A stretch of DNA of 7,872 nt, from the NCBI GenBank assembly GCA_946478755.1, contig CAMLDJ010000260.1, forward strand, positions 1 through 7,872, written 5' to 3'. This document shows, piece by piece, positions 1 through 6,806 of the stretch. The notes under the pieces are model-generated. The model saw only the letters and a program-made list of their open reading frames with translations, searched no databases and was not told the DNA's origin. Numbering within the stretch: the stretch's first letter is position 1; every line of letters begins with the position of its first letter. The DNA is from an uncultured Pedobacter sp. GTDB lineage: Bacteria; Bacteroidota; Bacteroidia; Sphingobacteriales; Sphingobacteriaceae. A program made the position numbers and the translations under genes.

Positions 1-1191
1 TTTTTACCCGAGTTTGAAGCGAATTTCCAGCGCAGGGGCGGAAAAGTACTTTGGGCAAATAATACCGAAGAGGCACAGCAGGAAATCCTCAACATCATAA
101 ATAAAAGCGGTGGCAAAACGGTGATCAAATCGAAATCGATGACTACCGAAGAGATTCATCTCAATGAATTCCTGGGAGAGCATGGCATTGAGTCCCTGGA
201 AAGCGACCTGGGTGAATATATTGTTCAACTTCTGGGCCAGCACCCTTATCATATTGTTACTCCGGCTATGCACCTGAACAAGGAAGACATTGCTAAGTTG
301 TTCCATGAAAAGTTCGGTACTCCGCTAGACTATACGCCGCAGCAGCTTACACAAAAAGCAAGGGAGCTATTAAGAGAAAAATACCTGAATGCCGATATTG
401 GCATCAGCGGAGGAAACTTCTTAATTGCCGATACGGGAAGTATTGCCTTAACAGAGAATGAAGGAAATGCAAGGCTCTGCACGACCTTTCCGAAAATTCA
501 CATCGCCATTGTTGGTATTGAAAAAGTCATCCCTTCCATAGCAGACCTTGACCTGTTCTGGCCACTTCTGGCCAGCCATGGCACAGGACAAAATCTAACG
601 GTGTACAACACCATATTAACTGGCCCTAAACATGGCGAGGACACGGACGGCCCGGAAGAGATGTATGTGATCCTGCTGGACAACGGCCGTACAAACTTAC
701 TGGCACAAAAAGATCAGCGACAGGGATTATATTGCATTCGGTGTGGTGCCTGCCTAAATGCCTGCCCGGTATACAAGAACATTGGCGGTCACACTTATAA
801 TACCACTTATAGTGGCCCCATTGGCTCCATCATTACTCCGCATTTAAAAGGGATGACTGACTTTAAACACCTCAGCTACGCTTCCAGCTTATGTGGAAAA
901 TGTTCTGAAGTCTGCCCGGTGAAGATCGACATCCATAAAATGCTGCTGCTCAACAGACGAGACGCTGCTGCCTCACACGAAAATACGAGAGGAGAAGAAA
1001 TTGGCTGGAAGATCTGGAAAATTGGAATGCTGAAAAGATCCAGGATGGATAGCTTCGGGGGGAAAGTCAAAAATTTCTTCCTTAAGTTTCTCTTTAAAAA
1101 AATGTGGGGCAAGTATCGGGAAATGCCGAATGTTGCACCTAAATCATTTGCCAAATTATGGGAAGAAAAGAATAAAGGCCAAAAAAACTGA
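1..1191 (+). CDS. lutB: LutB-type lactate utilization iron-sulfur protein (5' end outside window)
   Basis: LutB is the LUD-domain plus ferredoxin-like subunit of the LutABC complex, which oxidises L-lactate to pyruvate in the cytoplasm. The reading frame is open from base 1, so the GTG at 121 is not the start; about 40 codons precede it, and the family length (about 460-475 aa) suggests some 65-75 residues are missing. The visible part starts in the LUD domain, with a K-S-K-S-M-T-T-E-E-I stretch at 127-156 and an I-S-G-G-N-F-L-I-A-D-T-G segment near 403-438. Two cysteine clusters follow: CxxCxxCxxxCP at 733-768 (C-I-R-C-G-A-C-L-N-A-C-P) and CxxCxxxCP at 892-918. Both are typical 4Fe-4S ligands of this family. 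A basic C-terminal tail ends at TGA 1189-1191. The E1 gene starts 5 nt later, suggesting one transcript. lutA and lutC are not in the window and could lie upstream. Family assignment is firm; the physiological substrate is inferred from the family. Confidence 0.93.
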   Translation, partial: FLPEFEANFQRRGGKVLWANNTEEAQQEILNIINKSGGKTVIKSKSMTTEEIHLNEFLGEHGIESLESDLGEYIVQLLGQHPYHIVTPAMHLNKEDIAKLFHEKFGTPLDYTPQQLTQKARELLREKYLNADIGISGGNFLIADTGSIALTENEGNARLCTTFPKIHIAIVGIEKVIPSIADLDLFWPLLASHGTGQNLTVYNTILTGPKHGEDTDGPEEMYVILLDNGRTNLLAQKDQRQGLYCIRCGACLNACPVYKNIGGHTYNTTYSGPIGSIITPHLKGMTDFKHLSYASSLCGKCSEVCPVKIDIHKMLLLNRRDAAASHENTRGEEIGWKIWKIGMLKRSRMDSFGGKVKNFFLKFLFKKMWGKYREMPNVAPKSFAKLWEEKNKGQKN

Positions 1192-1196
1192 TCATT

Positions 1197-3173
1197 ATGA
1201 CCTTCGACAGAAAGGATAAGGATAACGTTACATTGCTGAATTTTTATCTGCAGCTCCTCTACCCCCGTATGGTAGAGGAAAAAATGCTTATTCTACTCCG
1301 TCAGGGACGCATTGGAAAATGGTTTTCAGGTATTGGGCAGGAAGCGATTGCAGTGGGCAGCGCCATGGCCATGAATCATGCCGAATATATTCTTCCGATG
1401 CACAGAAACCTGGGTGTTTTCACTTCCAGAAATGTGCCGCTGTCAAAGTTAATGGCACAATGGCAGGGCAAGGCAACAGGCTTTACCAAGGGCAGGGACC
1501 GCTCCTTCCATTTCGGCACTCAGGAACACAAGATCATTGGGATGATTTCACATCTGGGGCCTCAGATGGCCATTGCTGATGGTATTGCCCTGGCCGATCT
1601 CATTTCGAATACACCACATGCCACCCTGGTATTTACGGGTGAGGGGGCGACAAGTGAAGGTGATTTTCATGAGGCCATCAATGTAGCCGCGGTCTGGGAT
1701 CTGCCTGTTATCTTTCTGATAGAGAATAACGGTTACGGTCTTTCCACTCCGGTTTCTGAGCAGTTTAAATGTAAAAATCTGGCAGATAAGGCAATTGGAT
1801 ATGGAATTGAGGGTCTTCAGGTAGATGGCAATAACATCCTGGAGGTGTATGATCTAATTGATAGGGTAGCGACAAGGATGAGACAAAATCCTAAACCGGT
1901 ATTGATCGAATGTTTAACATTCAGGATGCGGGGGCATGAAGAGGCTTCAGGAACTAAATATGTACCCCAGGAACTAATTGAGGAATGGGGCGCCAAAGAT
2001 CCGGTTAGAAATTTTGAGACCTATCTTCTGGAGCAAAATATTCTTACACAGGAATCAATCGCGGAAATCAGTTCGAACTTCAAAATAGAAATTGAACAGG
2101 AAGTAGAAAAGGCCTTTAGTGAGGATGAGCCAATTGCTGATAGTTGCAGGGAAAGTAAAGATATGTATTTCCCCTATCAGCAAACAGTTGCAAAACCGGC
2201 CGGACCAGAAAGGGAGCTGCGTTATCTCAATGCCATAGCTGACGGGCTGAGAGTCGGCATGCAAAGGCATAAAAACCTGGTGCTGTTGGGTCAGGATATT
2301 GCAGGATATGGAGGCGCTTTTAAAATCACTGAGGGCTTTCTAAACGAGTTTGGCAAAGAGCGGGTACGTAATACGCCTATCTGTGAATCTGCTATTGTAG
2401 GCGCAGCCCTTGGCCTTTCTATCAATGGGCATAAGGCGGTAATGGAAATGCAGTTTGCTGACTTTGTGACCTGCGGTTTTAATCAGATCGTAAACAACCT
2501 GGCTAAAACACATTATCGCTGGGGGGAAAAAGCAGATGTAGTGGTACGAATGCCTACCGGTGCAGGTAGCGGTGCGGGTCCTTTTCATTCTCAGAGCAAT
2601 GAAGCCTGGTTTACTAAGACACCTGGCTTAAAGGTAGTTTATCCTGCGTTCCCGGATGATGCCAAGGGACTGCTGCTTGCCGCCATTGAAGACCCGAATC
2701 CGGTCATGTATTTTGAACATAAATATCTGTATAGAAGTTTGACCGGCGCTGTGCCTGAAGGGTTTTATACCACGGAAATCGGCAAAGCAAATGTGTTAAG
2801 ACAAGGTGAACAGCTTTGTATCATCACTTATGGTTTGGGTGTCCATTGGGCATTATCTTACCTGGACGAAACTCCTCAATGCTCAGCCACCTTAGTTGAT
2901 TTACGAAGTTTGCAACCCTGGGACAAAGAGGCAGTAGCCAGCGCCGTGAAAACGACGGGCAGAGTCCTCATTTTGCATGAAGATACCCTTAGTTCTGGTT
3001 TTGGCGCCGAACTGGCGGCATGGATTGCTGAACACTGCTTCCAATACCTTGACGCCCCGGTGATACGCTGTGCAAGCAGCGACACTGCCGTTCCAATGAA
3101 TAAGATCCTGGAAGACGATTTCCTTGCAAAAAGCCGCTTAGCTGATATGGTTGAGCGTCTGCTGGCTTATTAG
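1197..3173 (+). CDS. Fused alpha/beta E1 component of a 2-oxoacid dehydrogenase complex
   Basis: Thiamine-diphosphate-dependent E1: it decarboxylates a 2-oxoacid and passes the acyl group to a lipoyl E2. The 658-residue protein joins both subunits in one chain. The alpha half (about 15-320) has the ThDP-Mg motif, beginning G-E-G at 148-150 and ending E-N-N-G-Y-G at 176-181, plus a conserved His in R-M-R-G-H (H247). The beta half (about 335-658) has L-G-Q-D-I (364-368), E397 in C-E-S-A-I-V-G as the expected catalytic/ThDP-contacting Glu, and H464 in G-P-F-H-S-Q-S-N-E. Residues 320-340 look like the linker. Start ATG 1197 follows the lutB stop by 5 nt, with no clear ribosome-binding site, as is usual in Bacteroidota. 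The gene ends 12 nt from the convergent SprT-like gene. Fused E1s of this type are usually annotated as 2-oxoisovalerate (branched-chain) dehydrogenase, but pyruvate or another 2-oxoacid cannot be excluded. No E2 or E3 gene is in the window, so E2/E3 must be encoded elsewhere. Confidence 0.93.
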   Translation: MTFDRKDKDNVTLLNFYLQLLYPRMVEEKMLILLRQGRIGKWFSGIGQEAIAVGSAMAMNHAEYILPMHRNLGVFTSRNVPLSKLMAQWQGKATGFTKGRDRSFHFGTQEHKIIGMISHLGPQMAIADGIALADLISNTPHATLVFTGEGATSEGDFHEAINVAAVWDLPVIFLIENNGYGLSTPVSEQFKCKNLADKAIGYGIEGLQVDGNNILEVYDLIDRVATRMRQNPKPVLIECLTFRMRGHEEASGTKYVPQELIEEWGAKDPVRNFETYLLEQNILTQESIAEISSNFKIEIEQEVEKAFSEDEPIADSCRESKDMYFPYQQTVAKPAGPERELRYLNAIADGLRVGMQRHKNLVLLGQDIAGYGGAFKITEGFLNEFGKERVRNTPICESAIVGAALGLSINGHKAVMEMQFADFVTCGFNQIVNNLAKTHYRWGEKADVVVRMPTGAGSGAGPFHSQSNEAWFTKTPGLKVVYPAFPDDAKGLLLAAIEDPNPVMYFEHKYLYRSLTGAVPEGFYTTEIGKANVLRQGEQLCIITYGLGVHWALSYLDETPQCSATLVDLRSLQPWDKEAVASAVKTTGRVLILHEDTLSSGFGAELAAWIAEHCFQYLDAPVIRCASSDTAVPMNKILEDDFLAKSRLADMVERLLAY

Positions 3174-3185
3174 GCACGGATTAAA

Positions 3186-3803
3186 CTAGGTTCCTGTCGC
3201 TTCCAGCGTTACCTCTGCCAAAGGATTAAATAAATAAATATTTCCATTATCCAGACAAACGCATCGATATCTTTTTCTAAGCTTTTCCCCTTTTTTGAAT
3301 TGGCGGCCATCCTTGATGGTAAAGACCGTATGCATAGGCAATTCTTCCAGCCTCGATACATCCGCCAACTGATCATATTTTTTTAACGCCCGAGAAAGCT
3401 TCAGGTCTGTACAACTGGCAGCAGAGGGATTATTCAGGTAGCTGCTGATGGCCATCTTTACATCCTCCGGAAAAATTTCCTCTTCCAAAAAAGGAGCCAT
3501 CATCCTTCTGAAATTGTATTTCCACTCATTTCCATGAGGTTTAACCCGGTTCTTATGATCATTCCAGGTTAGCAGATGTGCAAATTCATGCACCGTGGTG
3601 ACAAGGAAAGCGTAACAGTTAAGATTATTGTTAACGGAGATCTTATGTCCTGTCCCTTTATAAGGATGCCTGTAGTCGCCCAACTTAGTTGCCCTGCCTT
3701 TGGCTATTTTGAATTCACAGTGAAAATAATCAATCCATTTGGCGATGATCGGCGCTGCAGCTGCAGGCATATATTGTGATAAAATCTGCTCTTTTTCCAC
3801 CAT
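3186..3803 (-). CDS. SprT-like zinc metallopeptidase-domain protein
   Basis: The protein has a SprT-like fold signature: H-E-F-A-H at residues 72-76 (a HExxH zinc site with catalytic Glu73) and a third likely zinc ligand in K-P-H-G-N-E-W (H90). These counts use the ATG at 3803; a GTG immediately upstream at 3806 is an equally open but less likely start. The product is 205 aa, cytoplasmic, without signal peptide or membrane segments. SprT/Spartan relatives act in DNA-protein crosslink repair in eukaryotes, but bacterial members are poorly characterised, so the substrate here is unknown. The C-terminal part (about 140-205) lacks the CxxC...CxxC zinc ribbon of E. coli SprT and keeps only a C-V-C pair followed by beta-like sequence. 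The gene starts 15 nt after feoB stops and is probably the last gene of the feo transcript, which could reflect iron- or metal-linked expression; this is inference from spacing. Confidence 0.85.
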   Translation of the reverse strand: MVEKEQILSQYMPAAAAPIIAKWIDYFHCEFKIAKGRATKLGDYRHPYKGTGHKISVNNNLNCYAFLVTTVHEFAHLLTWNDHKNRVKPHGNEWKYNFRRMMAPFLEEEIFPEDVKMAISSYLNNPSAASCTDLKLSRALKKYDQLADVSRLEELPMHTVFTIKDGRQFKKGEKLRKRYRCVCLDNGNIYLFNPLAEVTLEATGT

Positions 3804-3818
3804 CACAATATAACCAAT

Positions 3819-5936
3819 TTACTTTAAAAGCTGATAGGCAATTAAACTTGCCACGTAGGCTAAAGAGGTCATGTAAAACAACTGGATGACCGGCCAGCGC
3901 CAGGATTTCGTTTCCCTGAATACTACAGCTACTGTACTCATACATTGCATGGCAAAGGCATAAAACAGCATTAACGAAAAAGCTGTCGCAACTGTAAACA
4001 CCGGCAATCCCGTTTCTGCATTTTTAGCGCCCCTCATTTTATTTCTTATGGTTGCTACCGCTTCATCTCCGCCATCAACACTGTAGATAGTGGCCATGGT
4101 ACCTACAAAAGCCTCACGGGCAGCAAAGGAAGTGATCAAGGCAATCCCGATCTTCCAGTCAAAGCCTAAGGGTTTAATGGCAGGTTCTATGGTATGTCCC
4201 AATATACCGGCATAAGAATTTTCCAGCTTTTCCGCAGACTTGTCTCGCTCCAGTGTACTGATCTGAACACTATCCTTTTTTGCCTCGATTGCCTCGTATT
4301 TTTTGTCAATGGCAGTAAAACGCTTCGATGGCCCGTAAGTCGCCAGTACCCATAAAATAATCGAAATGGCAATAATTACCTTTCCGGCTTCGAGCACAAA
4401 GGTTTTAGATTTCTCGTACATGGTAAACAGCACATTGCTCCAGCGCGGCATCCGGTAAACCGGCAGCTCCATAATGAAATAGGATTTTTCCCTGGCTTTA
4501 ATTAAAAAGTTCATTACAAATGCCACAACAATAGCGGCAACAATACTGATTAAATACATCCCCATCAAGGTTAGGCCCTGCAAATTGATGAAGCCCCATA
4601 TCATTTTCTCGGGCACCACCAACCCGATCAGTAAGGTGTAAACCGGTAGTCGCGCCGAGCAGCTTACCAACGGAGCTACCATAATGGTAATGATCCTGTC
4701 TTTCCAGCTTTCGATGTTCCTTGCGCTCATGATGGATGGAACAGCACAGGCAAGACTCCCAATCATTGGTACTACAGATTTGCCGCTTAACCCAAACTTT
4801 CTCATGATCTTATCCATCATGAAGGTGACTCTTGCCATATAGCCCGTATCTTCGAGGATAGAAATAAAGGCGAAGAGAATGGCAATCTGAGGAATAAATA
4901 TCACTACGCCACCCAGGCCAGCAACGATGCCATCGAGCAGTAAATTGGTCAATATCCCTGGAGGGAGATGCTGATGACCATACTCAGTAAGCCATACAAA
5001 GCCGTACTCAATTAATTCCATTGGGTAGGAAGACCAGGAAAAGATCGAGTTAAAAATAAAGAACAGTATTCCAATAAAAATTAGAAAGCCCCAGAATCTA
5101 TTGGTTAATATGGCGTCTATTTTATCACTGAAAATAAATTTTCTGGTGGCGCCGGTGTCCTTCACAATTCCACTTAATATTGTACTCAGGTAACGGTAGC
5201 GTGCTATTGTTTCAGCAGCCTGTAACTTCGATGATTCGAAGTGGTGTTCACTTTTTATTTTTTGAAACTCGTGTTTGTCCTCATCGGAAAAGATATTCAA
5301 TGTTTCATACTGGTGCAGTACCTGCAATGCGAAATAATCGTTATCCGTTGCCACCCACTTTTTGGCCTCATCAATTGCCTCTGGGGCCAACTGATGCAGA
5401 TCTACCCCTGCGACCTGTGTAGGTATAGCAGTTGCATTATTGATTGCTTCTTTTAGCTGAATCAGGCCCGAATTGCTTCTGGCAGAAATCGAGACGACCC
5501 GGATACCCAATCTTTCAGAAAGTTTGTCCACATCTATTTCTATCCCCTCCTTTTTGGCCATGTCTGTCATGTTCAGGGCCAAGACGATCGGGACTCCCAG
5601 ATCTGCCACCTGGGTATAAAGCAATAGGTTTCTTCTGAGGTTTGTGGTGTCGGCTACCAGTACAACCAGATCAGGGTGACTGGAATTATTTTTATCTGCC
5701 AATACCTGAAAAACAATACTTTCATCTCTGCTTTTCGGATATAGGCTGTAGGTGCCAGGCAGGTCGACTACTTCGGCCTGTCTGCTACTGCTCAATTTGC
5801 AATAACCAATTTTCTTATCTACTGTAATCCCGGGAAAATTCCCAATCTTTTGATTTAATCCGGTAAGAAGATTGAAAAGTGTAGATTTTCCGGTATTGGG
5901 ATTACCAACTAAAGCAATTTTGATGTCTCTTCCCAA
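3819..5936 (-). CDS. feoB: Ferrous iron transporter FeoB
   Basis: FeoB imports Fe(II) across the inner membrane. The 705-residue protein has an N-terminal G domain: G1 G-N-P-N-T-G-K-S at 11-18, G2 Thr in P-G-I-T-V (about 35-39), G3 D-L-P-G at 58-61, G4 N-M-T-D at 122-125, G5-like S-A-R-S near 151-154. A helical regulatory (GDI-like) region runs to about 265. The membrane part follows, with hydrophobic segments from about 282 to 704. It carries both Gate motifs, including C397 in S-L-A-C-A-V-P and C426 in L-V-S-C-S-A-R-L-P. A charged, coiled-coil-like stretch at about 538-575 lies between membrane segments. The start is a TTG at 5936: in-frame upstream codons reach a TAA after only four codons (5937-5948), with no ATG, and the protein from here begins just before the expected I-A-L-V-G-N-P-N. 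It lies 4 nt after the feoA stop, so translational coupling is likely. Confidence 0.96.
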   Translation of the reverse strand: MGRDIKIALVGNPNTGKSTLFNLLTGLNQKIGNFPGITVDKKIGYCKLSSSRQAEVVDLPGTYSLYPKSRDESIVFQVLADKNNSSHPDLVVLVADTTNLRRNLLLYTQVADLGVPIVLALNMTDMAKKEGIEIDVDKLSERLGIRVVSISARSNSGLIQLKEAINNATAIPTQVAGVDLHQLAPEAIDEAKKWVATDNDYFALQVLHQYETLNIFSDEDKHEFQKIKSEHHFESSKLQAAETIARYRYLSTILSGIVKDTGATRKFIFSDKIDAILTNRFWGFLIFIGILFFIFNSIFSWSSYPMELIEYGFVWLTEYGHQHLPPGILTNLLLDGIVAGLGGVVIFIPQIAILFAFISILEDTGYMARVTFMMDKIMRKFGLSGKSVVPMIGSLACAVPSIMSARNIESWKDRIITIMVAPLVSCSARLPVYTLLIGLVVPEKMIWGFINLQGLTLMGMYLISIVAAIVVAFVMNFLIKAREKSYFIMELPVYRMPRWSNVLFTMYEKSKTFVLEAGKVIIAISIILWVLATYGPSKRFTAIDKKYEAIEAKKDSVQISTLERDKSAEKLENSYAGILGHTIEPAIKPLGFDWKIGIALITSFAAREAFVGTMATIYSVDGGDEAVATIRNKMRGAKNAETGLPVFTVATAFSLMLFYAFAMQCMSTVAVVFRETKSWRWPVIQLFYMTSLAYVASLIAYQLLK

Positions 5937-5940
5937 TTCC

Positions 5941-6156
5941 CTATTGAATTATAATAACGGAGGCTTCACTTTTGCGCAAACAAAGCTGGTAGCCTGCAAC
6001 CCGGATAGCTATCGGGCAACCCAGCGGGGCAAAACGTTCCACCTCAACGACCTCACCAGGCAAGCAACCCATTTCCATTAATTTAACGGACATTTCCAAA
6101 TCTGTAAAAGCTACGATAGTTCCCTGTTGTCCCGGATTAAGCTGTGAAAGTTTCAT
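5941..6156 (-). CDS. feoA: FeoA family ferrous iron transport accessory protein
   Basis: This small cytoplasmic protein has the SH3-like FeoA fold and is thought to assist or regulate FeoB. It is 71 residues, close to the usual size of about 75. Visible FeoA features are the start M-K-L-S-Q-L-N-P-G, the middle L-M-E-M-G-C-L-P-G-E-V-V-E-V (about 26-39), and the C-terminal half P-L-G-C-P-I-A-I-R-V-A-G-Y-Q-L-C-L-R (about 44-61), which matches the family's P-x-G-D-P...L-R-x-x-E-A pattern. The ATG at 6156 follows an AT-rich leader without a Shine-Dalgarno sequence. The TAG stop at 5943-5941 is 4 nt from the feoB TTG, so feoA-feoB form one operon, probably extended by the SprT-like gene. No separate FeoC gene is seen. 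Iron-responsive control is expected for the family, but I cannot identify a Fur-type operator. Confidence 0.92.
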   Translation of the reverse strand: MKLSQLNPGQQGTIVAFTDLEMSVKLMEMGCLPGEVVEVERFAPLGCPIAIRVAGYQLCLRKSEASVIIIQ

Positions 6157-6175
6157 CTATATAATTTAAGTGGCG

Positions 6176-6206
6176 CAATTTAGGCTTAATTTATAATAAT
6201 TCCAAA
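6176..6206 (-). promoter_or_regulatory. Candidate Bacteroidetes-type promoter for feoAB
   Basis: On the minus strand TTTG (6206-6203) is followed after 20 nt by TAAATTG (6182-6176). This resembles the Bacteroidetes -33 TTTG / -7 TAnnTTTG arrangement, with an imperfect -7 box. Transcription would start near 6169, leaving a leader of roughly 12 nt before the feoA ATG. The -33 box lies in the end of the inverted-repeat arm, so terminator and promoter would overlap. No Fur-like palindrome is evident. By-eye prediction only. Confidence 0.35.
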
Positions 6207-6249
6207 TAAAGACGGTACAGGAATAACGCCCTGTACCGTCTTTATTTGG
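6202..6249. terminator. Perfect 20-bp hairpin, probable terminator of the gcvH operon
   Basis: The arms 6202-6221 and 6230-6249 are exact reverse complements, separated by an 8-nt loop (6222-6229). The core GACGGTACAGG is flanked by A/T runs that also pair (AAATAAA with TTTATTT), so the stem reads as a terminator on either strand. It lies 43 nt past the stop of the small lipoprotein gene on the minus strand and just before the feoA promoter region. That is where a terminator separating the gcvH operon from feoAB is expected. There is no long uninterrupted T tract after the stem. No plus-strand gene reads into it, so a protein-binding palindrome or a stable mRNA end is the alternative. Confidence 0.7.
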
Positions 6250-6292
6250 TCATATTTATGTATGAGATGCTGAAGCGTCAATTCAGGCTGAT

Positions 6293-6415
6293 TTATCGCC
6301 TTGGAAAGGTGGTATAGCTAACTTTCGGGCAGTGACAACCCGCTTTAAAAAGGCCGCAGCTGCTAAGCAGGCTTACAAATAACAAGATACCTAGTTTAAC
6401 GACTAGTCTTTTCAT
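6293..6415 (-). CDS. Small Cys-rich lipoprotein, 40 aa, overlapping the vanZ-like gene
   Basis: A 40-codon frame runs from ATG 6415 to TAA 6293, too short for usual ORF cut-offs. It encodes M-K-R-L-V-V-K at the N-terminus, a hydrophobic core L-G-I-L-L-F-V-S-L (residues 8-16), then a good lipobox L-S-S-C with C20 as the predicted lipidated cysteine. This is a type II (lipoprotein) signal peptide. The mature part is only 21 residues and has two more cysteines in C-H-C-P-K (C27, C29), ending in R-R. The start lies inside the last codons of the vanZ-like gene, with a 20-nt overlap in another frame, so translation is probably coupled. The terminator hairpin follows 43 nt after the stop. I do not recognise a function. 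Short lipoproteins with a CxCP motif occur in Bacteroidota as far as I recall, but I cannot check this. The coherent signal peptide, lipobox and operon position argue against chance. Confidence 0.75.
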   Translation of the reverse strand: MKRLVVKLGILLFVSLLSSCGLFKAGCHCPKVSYTTFPRR

Positions 6416-6803
6416 TATAATTTGATTTGTGCAAAAGTACATAACTAAAAACCCCCATGAAAACACCGATCATATCACAGCCGAAATCCCACCATTCTGC
6501 AGAGCGGTACCGAAAGAAATTCAACTGTAACATTTCTATTCCTCCACCAAGCGCCGCGGTAATGACAATGATTTTAAAGATTGTTAACGAACTGAAGCTA
6601 TAGTTGTGCTGATACCTGATCTTTCCGTAAAAAAGCAATATCGTTAGCACATAAAAAAAGCCCATATGGACAAACTTGTCAAAGCCTTCAAAGAAAAAGC
6701 CTCCACCATTGCCCGATGGCATTTTTACACAGCATAGGATCACCACCACAACTGTCCACAGCATCGCCCATGTCTGATACTTTAACTGTCCAACAAAGCT
6801 CAT
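6396..6803 (-). CDS. VanZ-like family membrane protein
   Basis: This 135-residue integral inner-membrane protein has the VanZ-like pattern: D-K-F-V-H (42-46), a second membrane segment with a G-F-F-Y-V-L core (48-59), then G-G-G-I-E-M-L-Q (86-93) and R-S-A-E-W-W-D-F-G-C-D-M-I-G (100-113). Four hydrophobic segments are visible at about 11-27, 44-60, 74-90 and 108-124. VanZ of enterococci gives low-level teicoplanin resistance, but most members of this broad family have no known role, so resistance should not be inferred here. The ATG at 6803 follows the gcvH stop by 3 nt and the gene overlaps the downstream lipoprotein start by 20 nt, so the three genes are very probably co-transcribed. The assignment to the family is good; function is unknown. 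Confidence 0.85.
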   Translation of the reverse strand: MSFVGQLKYQTWAMLWTVVVVILCCVKMPSGNGGGFFFEGFDKFVHMGFFYVLTILLFYGKIRYQHNYSFSSLTIFKIIVITAALGGGIEMLQLNFFRYRSAEWWDFGCDMIGVFMGVFSYVLLHKSNYNEKTSR

Positions 6804-6806
6804 CTA

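Noticed and set aside
4..306. Minus-strand and other long frames opposite lutB, E1 and feoB
   Set aside because: They lie entirely inside well-supported genes in other frames and show no recognisable domains.
121..1191. GTG at 121 as the start of the lutB gene
   Set aside because: The frame is open back to base 1, and the preceding 40 codons read as normal LutB sequence (for example G-G-K-V-L-W-A-N), so the GTG is an internal valine codon.
3129..3168. Terminator hairpin at the end of the E1 gene (AAGCC/GGCTT)
   Set aside because: The stem is only about 5 bp with a long loop, lies inside coding sequence and has no T tract.
6396..6803. Glycopeptide resistance determinant
   Set aside because: Only the broad VanZ-like fold is present; no van ligase or regulator genes are nearby, and most family members have no resistance role.
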